Origin: JAQVEM01 sp964556165
Lineage (GTDB): Bacteria; Actinomycetota; Humimicrobiia; Humimicrobiales; Humimicrobiaceae
Length of the DNA: 64,000 bases
Reading direction: 5' to 3'
Assembly: GCA_964556165.1 (NCBI GenBank)
Contig: CAZKVH010000004.1
Location: forward strand, 14,672-78,671
Shown here: positions 27,434-36,086 of the stretch, one piece after another
Position numbering within the stretch: position 1 is the stretch's first letter
How the letters are laid out: the number at the start of each line of letters is the position of its first letter
The notes under the pieces: model-generated
The model's database searches: none
What the model was told of the DNA's origin: nothing
The model's input: only the letters and a program-made list of their open reading frames with translations
Made by a program: the position numbers and the translations under genes

Positions 27434-28207
27434 TTATATCTTAATTGCTATTACAGTTATATTATCCATACCACCTTTTTTAATTGCTTCTTTTATAAGA
27501 TTTCCCACTATGCTCTTTGTTTCGTTGTAACTATTAACAATATTTAGAATTTCCTTATCTCTCAACATAGAGTTAAGTCCATCGGAGCATATAATAATTA
27601 TGTCTTCAGGTAATATTTTATATGAGTAAAAATCGGGTTCTATATCCTCAGCAACACCGATTACATTGGTGAGGTAATTTCTTTGAGGGTGATTGAAGGT
27701 ATCTTCATAGCTTATTTCACCTTTTCTCAACAGTTCCCCTACTATAGTATGGTCGGAAGTTAACAGCTTGAGTTCGTCTTTTCTTTTTATATAAACCCTG
27801 CTGTCACCGATGTGGATAATATGATATCTGTTTTTGTGAATATAACATGCGCTTAAAGTCGTTCCCATACCGTAATATTTCGGGAGTGAAAAAGCCTTTT
27901 TAAATACTTCTTTATTAGAAATTTTAATACTGCTTATCAATAAATCTTTTATTGTATTTTGCGTCAGCTCGATTTTTACTTCGTGGGGAGAGCCTGTTTT
28001 TTCTCCTGATGTAGTTGATTTTTTTATATCTGAAAGCCTGTTTTTGAACTCCTTTACAAAAGTTTCTACAGCAAGCTTGCTTGCAACTTCTCCAGCCCTG
28101 TGACCACCCATGCCATCACATACGACAAACAGATTGTCACCGGCATAAAAATAATCTTCATTTTTTTCTCTGTATGTTCCGATATCTGTATCTGCGAAAT
28201 AGTCCAT
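27434..28207 (-). CDS. prpC: PP2C-type protein phosphatase (PrpC/Stp)
   Basis: Metal-dependent Ser/Thr phosphatase that reverses the PASTA kinase. 257 residues. The conserved acidic metal ligands are in EKNEDYF, CDGMGGHRAGE, CSDGL and GGMDNIT; GDSRVYI is also present. Co-transcribed with the kinase. Upstream, 28271-28290 holds a direct repeat AATGCATT-N4-AATGCATT that could be regulatory. Confidence 0.95.
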   Translation of the reverse strand: MDYFADTDIGTYREKNEDYFYAGDNLFVVCDGMGGHRAGEVASKLAVETFVKEFKNRLSDIKKSTTSGEKTGSPHEVKIELTQNTIKDLLISSIKISNKEVFKKAFSLPKYYGMGTTLSACYIHKNRYHIIHIGDSRVYIKRKDELKLLTSDHTIVGELLRKGEISYEDTFNHPQRNYLTNVIGVAEDIEPDFYSYKILPEDIIIICSDGLNSMLRDKEILNIVNSYNETKSIVGNLIKEAIKKGGMDNITVIAIKI

Positions 28208-28493
28208 GCAATTATTATATGTTATTATTTTGCATTTATAAAATTATATTAATATGTAAAATTTATAATTAATGCATTCTGCAATGCATTGAATATTAAA
28301 AATGAAATTTAAATATACCGGGGCGTTTGCAGTTAGTTGTTATATAATAAGGGCAGTGTTATTTTGTTTTTTTATGTTTGATTGCAAATAGAGCTCTAAT
28401 TATGGTGATAAAGAGCAAAAAAGCTAGTATTATAAGATAAATGCCTATAATAATTGTAAGTAGAACTGTTAAATAAAGAAAGGTGAAAATAAG

Positions 28494-29720
28494 TTGAATA
28501 TTTATGAAGAAGCGCTGGAGATGCATAAAAGGAATGCGGGTAAGATTGACATAGTTAGCAAGGTAAAAACAGAAAATGAACACGACCTTTCACTTGCCTA
28601 TTCTCCGGGTGTTGCAGAACCATGCAGAATTATTTCAAAAAATCCCCGGTATTTAAATACTTATACAGCAAGAGGCAACATGATAGCGGTGGTAAGTGAC
28701 GGGTCTGCAGTTCTGGGGCTTGGTAATATCGGGGCAAGGGCAGCGCTTCCGGTTATGGAAGGTAAGTGTGTTCTTTTTAAACAATTTGGTGGAGTATCAG
28801 CTTTTCCTCTATGCATAGATAGTCAGGATAATGAGGTGATAGTTAATACTGTAAAAATGCTTGAACCATCATTTTCGGGAATAAACCTGGAGGATATTGC
28901 GGCTCCAAGATGTTTTGAAATAGAAGAAAGATTAAAGAAAGAAACGGGGATGCTTATCTTTCATGATGACCAGCATGGAACAGCTATTGTAACAATGGCC
29001 GGATTATTTAATGCTCTGAAAGTATATAATAAAAATATAAAAGAGGTAAAGATAGTTATAAATGGAGCAGGAGCGGCGGGTACATCTATTACTGACTTGC
29101 TGAACTATGTAGGTGTTATTAATATAATTGTATGTGATAGAAATGGAATAATATATAGAGGAAGAGGAGACTTAAACAACGCCAAGGAAAAAATAGCAGA
29201 ATATACAAATCCGGACAATATCAGAGGGGGTCTCCTGGACGCAGTGGAGGATGCCGATATATTTATTGGGGTATCGACAGCAGATATTCTCTCTAAAGAA
29301 ATGATAAAAAGAATGACAAAAAGCCCTGTCATATTTGCTCTCGCTAATCCCGAGCCAGAGATAAAACCCGAAATTGCAGTTAGGTGCGGGGTAAAGATTA
29401 TTGCTACGGGAAGAAGTGATTACCCCAATCAGATAAATAATGTACTGGCATTCCCCGGAGTGTTTAGAGGCGCTCTTGATTCAGGGGCTCTTGAGATAAA
29501 TAAAGAAATGAAAATAGCTGCGGCAGAAGCTATCGCAAAAATAGTTGAGAATGACCTGAGAGAAGATTATATTATACCAAAACCTTTTGATAAAAGAGTT
29601 CTTCCTTCTGTTGCTGTAAGTGTCGCAAGAGCTGCAGCAGAGACCGGAATAACATGCGGCAAAGTTAATCTTGACCTTATAAGAAAAAAAGCAGAAAAGA
29701 TTACAGGAAGAATTAGCTGA
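28494..29720 (+). CDS. Malic enzyme (NAD(P)-dependent, short bacterial form)
   Basis: Oxidative decarboxylation of L-malate to pyruvate and CO2. 408 residues, the short two-domain bacterial form without a phosphotransacetylase tail. Signatures: YSPGVAEPC, NIGARAALPVMEGK, GINLEDIAAPRCF, FHDDQHGTAIV (metal and substrate site) and NGAGAAG (nucleotide site). TTG 28494 lies nine bases after AAAGGTG. Whether NAD or NADP is used is not decided. It could provide pyruvate and reducing power for the neighbouring lipid genes. Confidence 0.93.
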   Translation: MNIYEEALEMHKRNAGKIDIVSKVKTENEHDLSLAYSPGVAEPCRIISKNPRYLNTYTARGNMIAVVSDGSAVLGLGNIGARAALPVMEGKCVLFKQFGGVSAFPLCIDSQDNEVIVNTVKMLEPSFSGINLEDIAAPRCFEIEERLKKETGMLIFHDDQHGTAIVTMAGLFNALKVYNKNIKEVKIVINGAGAAGTSITDLLNYVGVINIIVCDRNGIIYRGRGDLNNAKEKIAEYTNPDNIRGGLLDAVEDADIFIGVSTADILSKEMIKRMTKSPVIFALANPEPEIKPEIAVRCGVKIIATGRSDYPNQINNVLAFPGVFRGALDSGALEINKEMKIAAAEAIAKIVENDLREDYIIPKPFDKRVLPSVAVSVARAAAETGITCGKVNLDLIRKKAEKITGRIS

Positions 29721-29799
29721 AAATTAATTTGCATTAAAACCCCTATTTTGTAAGATTTTCATCAAATTTATTAATTATAAAAAAACATTATAAATTATG

Positions 29800-29835
29800 T
29801 TGACAAATTAAGTTTATCAATATAGTATATAAACT
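29800..29835 (+). promoter_or_regulatory. Promoter and overlapping operator of the ROK regulator
   Basis: TTGACA at 29800-29805, 17 bases, TAGTAT at 29823-29828. The inverted repeat AGTTTAT (29811-29817) / ATAAACT (29829-29835) overlaps spacer and -10 box. It resembles XylR/NagC-type ROK operators, so autorepression is likely. A leader of about 25 nt follows. Confidence 0.55.
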
Positions 29836-29861
29836 AAGTTAATAACATTTGATGCATATTA

Positions 29862-31070
29862 ATGAAACTCAGAAAACCCAAGCATATAAGAAAAATAAAT
29901 ACGGCATCTGTCCTTAGTATAATAAGGGAAAGCCCACTCGTAACAAAGTCAGATATTGCAAAAAAAATTAACATTTCCCAGCAAACCATCAATAAAATAG
30001 TGAAGGAACTAATGTCCAGAAAACTAGTTATAGAAGATGGATTAAGGGAATCAACAGAGGAAGGCGGAAAAAGGCCGGTACAGTTAAAGTTTAATGAAAA
30101 CGCAGGCTATATAGTCGGCGCTATGATGGGACCTAAAAAAATAAAGACAATACTCACCAATTACAATAACAATATAATGATAGAAAAGGATGTCAAGAAT
30201 GACCTCCGGGCAAGCTCTGAAGCAACCATTTCAAAAATGATAAGAATGTTTGAAGAGATGATTGATAAAACTGGTATAGATAAAAGTATGGTTCTTGGTA
30301 TCGGGATAGGTGTCCCGGGAATAGTTGATGAAAAAAATGGTATTATTCGTTTACTCCCATATATGCCTCACTGGAAGGATATAAGAATTGCAGAAATCGT
30401 AGAAGATAAAATGGGGATAAGTGTCCTTGTATGTAATGAGAACAGGGTGCGTTGCTACGGGGAAAAAATGTTCGGTATGGCAAAGGAATTTAGCGATTTT
30501 GCGGTCATTCTAACAGGATATGGTATAGGCGGTGGGTTCTCTATAGATGGCAAATGCGTAACAGGTGAGCATCTTTTCGCGGGTGAATTTGGACACATGA
30601 AATTAAGTGCCGATGGTCCTAAATGTGTCTGTGGAAATAATGGTTGTCTGAATGCACTTATAAACACCGAAAGGATTAATGAACTGATAAAAGAAAATAT
30701 GGGCGCAGCTGATTATAAGAGTTCGATTCTTGTTAAAAAATTTAAAGAAAGTAATTTAAAAATTGACTCAAAAAAATTATTTGAGTGCTTCTATAATGGT
30801 GATAATCTTGCCAAAAAAATTATTGACGAAATATCATACTGGCTGGGGATAGCAATATCTATAATTGTTGCAGTTATAGACCCCGAACTAATAATAATAA
30901 GTGGAGAATACACAGCAGGTGGAGATTACCTGATAGAGAAAGTAAAGGAAATCGCTGAAAAAAATATTTTACCTTCTGTTAAGAAGAGCATTAATATCAA
31001 ATATTCTCAGTTAGGGAAAAAAGCAGGTCTGGTTGGTGTAGTTGGAATGGTTCTGGACCAATTGTTATGA
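29862..31070 (+). CDS. ROK-family transcriptional repressor (XylR/NagC-like)
   Basis: Sugar-responsive DNA-binding regulator. 402 residues. N-terminal winged helix-turn-helix (about 15-70; TKSDIAKKINISQQTINKIV), then an actin-like ROK domain with GIGVPGIVD, a GYGIGGG loop and the zinc motif GEFGHM...CVCGNNGC. No sugar-kinase activity can be claimed. It precedes the first ABC importer in the same direction and probably controls the sugar island in response to a pentose; the inducer is not known from sequence. Confidence 0.9.
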   Translation: MKLRKPKHIRKINTASVLSIIRESPLVTKSDIAKKINISQQTINKIVKELMSRKLVIEDGLRESTEEGGKRPVQLKFNENAGYIVGAMMGPKKIKTILTNYNNNIMIEKDVKNDLRASSEATISKMIRMFEEMIDKTGIDKSMVLGIGIGVPGIVDEKNGIIRLLPYMPHWKDIRIAEIVEDKMGISVLVCNENRVRCYGEKMFGMAKEFSDFAVILTGYGIGGGFSIDGKCVTGEHLFAGEFGHMKLSADGPKCVCGNNGCLNALINTERINELIKENMGAADYKSSILVKKFKESNLKIDSKKLFECFYNGDNLAKKIIDEISYWLGIAISIIVAVIDPELIIISGEYTAGGDYLIEKVKEIAEKNILPSVKKSINIKYSQLGKKAGLVGVVGMVLDQLL

Positions 31071-31208
31071 AAGATTATTTTGAATGAAAGTGCATGTTGT
31101 TAAAATTAGATATGCTAGAGGTAGTGAATATTAAAGAAAATGTTTTTAAATGGGATTTAAAGTATTAAAAGGTTTTTGAAAGATATGGAGAGAGGAAGGA
31201 ATAAATAA

Positions 31209-32690
31209 TTGTTGCTGGAAGTAGAGGATGTTGTAAAAACTTTCCCCGGTACAGTAGCACTGGACGGTGTTAATTTTAGCCTGAAAAAAGGAGAAATACA
31301 TGCGATTGTAGGTGAAAATGGAGCTGGCAAATCAACACTTATGAAGATTCTATCGGGAGCCTACATAAAGGACTCTGGAAAAATAATTATTGATGGCCAA
31401 GAGACAGAAATAGGAAACTTTGATGCTGCCAGAGCTCTAGGAATAAGTATGATTTACCAGGAGCTGGAAAATATTCGGAAGCTTACAGTTGCAGAGAATA
31501 TTTTTCTTGGGAAATTACCGAGGGCAAGGATTCCAATTTTTGTTGATTTCAAAAAACTTGTCAGCGAAACAAGAAAGATACTTAAAGAATTTGATGTTGA
31601 CGTAGACCCCAGAAGAAAGCTTTCTACACTAACTACGGCAGAACAGCAGTTTATAGAAATAATTAAATCTATAACTACTAAAAATGCCAGGATTATAATT
31701 ATGGACGAGCCTACGTCATCTCTTACCGAGAAAGAGGTGGGAAAATTATTCTCAATAATAAAAGAGCTTAAAAGACAGGGAGTTAGTGTAATTTACATTT
31801 CGCACAGGCTTGATGAAGTTGTAGGCATTGCTGACAGGGTGAGTGTATTTCGTGATGGCAAAAATCGTGGAGTGATAGAAAAAGGTGAATTTGATACCAA
31901 TAAAATCGTGTCATTGATGATAGGGCATGAATTAAAAACTACCGGTAAGAGTGTTATTAAAAATGAAGATGTGATTTTCGAAGTTAAAAAACTATCGATA
32001 AGAAATAAAATTATTGATTTTAACATGAAGTTATTAAAAGGGGAAATCCTCGGGATAGCAGGATTGATGGGGTCAGGTAAGGATGAGCTGGTAAAAAGTA
32101 TAGTTGGGCTGTGGCCCTCACAGTCAAAAGAAATTTATTTCCTTGGAAACAAAATAAAAATTAAACATCCCGCAGATGCAATAAAATACGGGATTATATA
32201 TCTTCCAGAAGAGAGGAAATTGCAGTCTCTCTTTCTGGATATGAGTGTAAGCAATAATATATCTCCATTGTGGTTGTTTAATGTTGAAAAAAAATTCTTT
32301 TTAAATAGCAATAAAGAAACAGAACTGGCGAATATATATATTAGAAGATTGTCCATAAAAACACCTTCGGTTTCAACAATAGCCGTTGACCTTAGTGGGG
32401 GCAATCAGCAGAAAGTTATTTTTTCCCGTATGTTAACGATTAAACCGAAATTAATGATTTTAAATGATCCTACAAGAGGTATAGATGTAGGCAGCAAGGA
32501 AGAAATCTACAGGATAATTAAAGAGCTCGCTTCTAACGGGACATCGATACTTGTTCTGTCTTCAGAAATTCCGGAGATAACAAAATTAGCAAATAGTGTA
32601 ATTGTGTTATCAAAAGGTGAAATACGCGGTGAGTTTTCGGGTGATGATGTTACAACAAAAAATATTGTCAGGGCGGTAACGAGGGCATAG
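31209..32690 (+). CDS. Sugar ABC importer, double ATPase (RbsA/XylG/MglA class)
   Basis: Cytoplasmic ATPase of a CUT2-type sugar importer. 493 residues with two nucleotide-binding domains. Domain 1 is canonical (GENGAGKST, LTTAEQQ signature region, MDEPTSSLTEKE). Domain 2 has GLMGSGKD, LSGGNQQK and NDPTRGIDVG, the usual CUT2 pattern. Start TTG 31209 follows AGAGGAAGG. The permease begins immediately after the stop codon. Confidence 0.93.
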   Translation: MLLEVEDVVKTFPGTVALDGVNFSLKKGEIHAIVGENGAGKSTLMKILSGAYIKDSGKIIIDGQETEIGNFDAARALGISMIYQELENIRKLTVAENIFLGKLPRARIPIFVDFKKLVSETRKILKEFDVDVDPRRKLSTLTTAEQQFIEIIKSITTKNARIIIMDEPTSSLTEKEVGKLFSIIKELKRQGVSVIYISHRLDEVVGIADRVSVFRDGKNRGVIEKGEFDTNKIVSLMIGHELKTTGKSVIKNEDVIFEVKKLSIRNKIIDFNMKLLKGEILGIAGLMGSGKDELVKSIVGLWPSQSKEIYFLGNKIKIKHPADAIKYGIIYLPEERKLQSLFLDMSVSNNISPLWLFNVEKKFFLNSNKETELANIYIRRLSIKTPSVSTIAVDLSGGNQQKVIFSRMLTIKPKLMILNDPTRGIDVGSKEEIYRIIKELASNGTSILVLSSEIPEITKLANSVIVLSKGEIRGEFSGDDVTTKNIVRAVTRA

Positions 32691-33641
32691 ATGGAAAAGA
32701 AAGATAATAAATTAGTAAATATATTAAGAAACCAATCGCAGTTGATAATATTAATTTTGCTTGTAATTGTGTTTTCCGTAACAACTCCAAGCTTTCGTAC
32801 GACTGGTAATTTCTTAAATTTACTAAAACAGGTAACAGTAATAGGGGTTATAAGCTGCGGAATGACCCTTGTTGTAATAAGCGGATGTCTTGACCTTTCT
32901 GTTGGGTCCGTTTTTTCTTTATTGAATCTTGTCTCTATCTCCTTGCAAATTAATAATAATTTTCTGGGAGTTATTATGCCGCTTGTGATAGCTGTTTTTA
33001 TAGGTTTTTTTAACGGGTTTATTGTCACGAAATTTAAGGTTAATTCTATTATTGTTACCCTGGGTTCTCTTTCATTATTTTCAGGTTTAGCTCAACTGGT
33101 TACGAATGGAGCCATAATATCCGGTGTAACAGGTACCTGGTATGGATTTATTGGTCGTGAGAAGTTATTAGGTATCCCGGTGCATGTGTATGTATTCTTT
33201 ATAGTTGCTATTATATCTCAGGTTTTGCTGAGCAATACGGCTTTCGGTAGAAAAATAAAATATGTCGGAACCAATGATTCTGCTGCAGAAATTGCCGGCA
33301 TAAAATCTGGAAGAGTAAGAACTATAGCATTTATAATATCCAGTCTTTTTGTGGCCATAGCAGCATTAATTTATAGTTCGAGGATGACGACTGCAAGCCC
33401 CGTTGCTGGAGCTGGTTATGAATTTGATGCGATAACAGCTGTAGTTATTGGAGGGACAAGTCTGGCCGGTGGAAAAGGTAGTATATTCAAGACAATTATT
33501 GGAGTCTTATTGTTAGCGTTAATAGTTAATATTCTAACTTTATATAATGTTATGTATTCTTTTCAGAATATTGTTAAAGGTATCTTAATAATAATTGCAA
33601 TAATTATTGATATAAGGGTCAGGAGAAGAATTGAAGCTTGA
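32691..33641 (+). CDS. Sugar ABC importer permease 1 (RbsC-like)
   Basis: CUT2-family inner-membrane permease, 316 residues with about eight or more hydrophobic helices. The conserved SGCLDLSVGSVF segment and the VIGGTSLAGGKGS loop that contacts the ATPase are visible. It directly abuts the ATPase gene and overlaps permease 2 by 11 bp. The two different permeases probably form a heterodimeric channel. Confidence 0.92.
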   Translation: MEKKDNKLVNILRNQSQLIILILLVIVFSVTTPSFRTTGNFLNLLKQVTVIGVISCGMTLVVISGCLDLSVGSVFSLLNLVSISLQINNNFLGVIMPLVIAVFIGFFNGFIVTKFKVNSIIVTLGSLSLFSGLAQLVTNGAIISGVTGTWYGFIGREKLLGIPVHVYVFFIVAIISQVLLSNTAFGRKIKYVGTNDSAAEIAGIKSGRVRTIAFIISSLFVAIAALIYSSRMTTASPVAGAGYEFDAITAVVIGGTSLAGGKGSIFKTIIGVLLLALIVNILTLYNVMYSFQNIVKGILIIIAIIIDIRVRRRIEA

Positions 33642-34575
33642 GAAAATTAGAAATTTTATAAACGAACAAAAAATATTGCTAATAATACTGGTGCTGGGAG
33701 TTTTTTTAGCATTTGATTCGGATTATTTTCTAACTTTTACGAATATAGTAAATATTTTTCATACCATATCATATGAGGGAATGATAGTAATTGGTATGGC
33801 TCTTTTAATTATTGTTGGTGAAATAGATCTTTCCGTAGGTTCTGTTATGGCATTCGGGGCAGCTCTTTCAATTATATTTCAGCCTTATGGGATTCTTACT
33901 GCAATAATTGCCGGGATTGCAGGTGGCATTACAATTGGATTAATTAATGGCCTGATAACGACCAAGCTTAAATTACCCTCAATTGCTGTCACACTTGGCA
34001 CAATGGTGTTTGTTAGCGGTGTGGTTTTTGCGATTACAAAGGAGCATACGCTAAAAGGTGCGAATGAGAATTTTGTGTTGATTACCCAGACGGAACTCTT
34101 CCGAATACCTATGCCGGTAATTGTTTTTATAATTATGATAATTATATTTGAGATTATTTTACAGAGGACAATTATCGGAAGGCATATTTTTGCTGTAGGA
34201 GGTAATGCGATAGCAAGCAAATTTTTTGGAATTAAAGTGGATTCAGTAAGGATATTTTGCTTTATGATAACCGGTTTCCTGGCAGGTCTGGCAGGTGTGA
34301 TGCTTGCAGGAAAACTAAATGTAGCGTCGGGTAGAATTGGTGAAGACAGCGCTGTTTTTGTTATTACCGCTGTTTTACTTGGAGGAATAAGTATGGAAGG
34401 AGGAGAAGGGAGTATTTCCAAGGCATTTCAGGGTATTCTACTTCTGGGCGTAATCAATAACGCAATGGTTATTTTAAAGATATCCTCTTTTATACAGGAG
34501 ATGATAAGAGGACTTTTACTAATCTTGATAGTTGTAATTGATGCAATTAGTGTGGAGAAGAAGAAATATTTGTAG
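33631..34575 (+). CDS. Sugar ABC importer permease 2 (RbsC-like)
   Basis: Second CUT2 permease, 314 residues, with VGEIDLSVGSVMAFGAA and the coupling loop LLGGISMEGGEGS. TTG 33631 lies inside the 3' end of permease 1. Two distinct permeases in one operon are less common than the single homodimeric permease of RbsC. Confidence 0.92.
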   Translation: MKLEKIRNFINEQKILLIILVLGVFLAFDSDYFLTFTNIVNIFHTISYEGMIVIGMALLIIVGEIDLSVGSVMAFGAALSIIFQPYGILTAIIAGIAGGITIGLINGLITTKLKLPSIAVTLGTMVFVSGVVFAITKEHTLKGANENFVLITQTELFRIPMPVIVFIIMIIIFEIILQRTIIGRHIFAVGGNAIASKFFGIKVDSVRIFCFMITGFLAGLAGVMLAGKLNVASGRIGEDSAVFVITAVLLGGISMEGGEGSISKAFQGILLLGVINNAMVILKISSFIQEMIRGLLLILIVVIDAISVEKKKYL

Positions 34576-34678
34576 TTTGCTTGGGCTAAAGATAATTATA
34601 AAGGTATTTAAAATGGGTTATTTAAAAAAATGGTATGGTTAATTAATAAATATTTTATCAACTTTATAACTTTTTATA

Positions 34679-34691
34679 GAAGGAGGTGATT
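34679..34691 (+). promoter_or_regulatory. Strong anti-16S match in the SBP1 leader
   Basis: AAGGAGGTGATT (from about 34680) is a perfect match to the 3' tail of 16S rRNA but is followed only by the three-codon frame GTG ATT GAG TAA. It lies about 90 bases before the real SBP start, which has its own GAAAGGAGGG box. It may act as a ribosome standby site. Confidence 0.35.
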
Positions 34692-34777
34692 GAGTAAAAT
34701 TTGCAGGTTTATTTGAGAGGGTTACCTTTTCAAAAAAACTCTTATATCATTCTAAACAAGAAAGGAGGGAAATATAA

Positions 34778-35827
34778 ATGAAAAGATTATCATTTTTGGT
34801 AGTAGCATTATTGGTAGTAATTTCGATGATATCAGTATTTATATTTTCTGGATGTGAAGCAGAAGAAGCTGCAGAAGAAGCTGCAGAAGAAGTAGCAGAA
34901 GAAGTTGAAGAAGAAGCTGAAGAGGAAGCTCCTGCTGAAGAAGGAGAAAAGACTGTTGTATTGCTGAATATCGGAATGCAGTCTCCGTATCCACCTCTAT
35001 ATCAGGAAAATTTAGAGATGAGGCTGGGAGAGGCTGGAATAGAAATGTTCTCCTTTGATGGAGAATTCGATGCACAGTTGCAGTCAAGCCAGATGGATGA
35101 CGCAATTGCCATGGATCCTGACGCAATAGTTCTTTTCCCAGTAGATTCACAGGCTCTTGCTACAGGAATCAAGAAAGCACATGACGCAGGGATAGTTGTG
35201 ATCATGGGTAATGGTGCACCAGTAGAAGAGTCAGTGCCATATACAGCTTTATACTTTGGTCCTAATAATGTTGAAGAAGGTAAAGTTGCTGGAGGAGCTG
35301 CAAATGAAATACTGGCTGATGGTGGCAACGTAGTTATAGTTGAGGGAGCTACCGGTCAGGACGCATCAATAGGAAGGACAGACGGATTTAAGGAAGTTTT
35401 GAATGATGGTATAGAAGTCCTTGCAGCACAGCCAGCAGACTGGGTAAAAGATGAAGCTGTTCGTGTTATGTCTGACTTTATTACAAGATATGGTGATGAT
35501 ATTGACTTAATATGGTCACACAGTGATGATATGGGCGCAGGTGTTGGAATTGCACTGGAGGAAGCTGGTTATGAACCCGGTGAAATTCCATCAGTATCCC
35601 TGGGTGGAAGTAAAGCAGGAATGGAATCTATCTCAGGTGGATGGATTACACATCTGATCATCCAGTCACCTATCGATGAAACTGACCAGTTAGCACCGTT
35701 CGTTATAAAGATAGTTGAAGAAGGATGGGAAGCTGGACAGCAATGGGATCCTTACTGGAATTTTATGGAAACACCAGTTGTTGATTATGAATCTGGATCC
35801 TATGAAGCATACCTGCCTGGTTTCTAG
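34778..35827 (+). CDS. Sugar ABC importer substrate-binding lipoprotein 1
   Basis: Extracytoplasmic sugar-binding protein of the periplasmic-binding-protein type I fold, 349 residues. Signal peptide with lipobox FSGC, lipid anchor C26. Residues 27 to about 55 are a low-complexity linker almost only of Glu and Ala (with Val and Pro). The sugar-binding domain follows (NIGMQSPYPPLYQ, DPDAIVLFPVDSQ, SLGGSKAGMES). It is separated from permease 2 by 202 bp and is preceded by its own leader, consistent with separate high expression. Ligand not predictable; context suggests a pentose or pentose-containing sugar. Confidence 0.92.
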   Translation: MKRLSFLVVALLVVISMISVFIFSGCEAEEAAEEAAEEVAEEVEEEAEEEAPAEEGEKTVVLLNIGMQSPYPPLYQENLEMRLGEAGIEMFSFDGEFDAQLQSSQMDDAIAMDPDAIVLFPVDSQALATGIKKAHDAGIVVIMGNGAPVEESVPYTALYFGPNNVEEGKVAGGAANEILADGGNVVIVEGATGQDASIGRTDGFKEVLNDGIEVLAAQPADWVKDEAVRVMSDFITRYGDDIDLIWSHSDDMGAGVGIALEEAGYEPGEIPSVSLGGSKAGMESISGGWITHLIIQSPIDETDQLAPFVIKIVEEGWEAGQQWDPYWNFMETPVVDYESGSYEAYLPGF

Positions 35828-35842
35828 TAGAAAACCGGGACT

Positions 35843-35872
35843 GAAGAGGGGTATTTTTAAATACCCCTCTTC
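35843..35872 (+). terminator. Strong hairpin after SBP1
   Basis: A perfect 14-bp inverted repeat (GAAGAGGGGTATTT / AAATACCCCTCTTC) with a two-base loop begins 16 bases after the stop codon. There is no U-run, so it may protect the SBP mRNA 3' end or reduce read-through instead of acting as a classical terminator. Confidence 0.6.
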
Positions 35873-36086
35873 TACTGCTGAGAGTTGGAAGATTATTTAA
35901 TTATAATAAAAAATTTATAAAAAATCATTTTTATATTATTAATTTAAATAATTTTAAAATATTTATTATATGTTTATTAAGATTAGATTTTAAGTAATTA
36001 ACAAATATAATGAATGGTCAGTTGAAAATTAAATGATGTTTTATAAATCCAGACAGGTTTTTATTATATAAGTGAAGGAAGGAAAT

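Noticed and set aside
34857..34950. GCAGAAGAAGCT tandem repeats as a satellite or recombination site
   Set aside because: In frame within the SBP gene, encoding the acidic linker; coding explains it.
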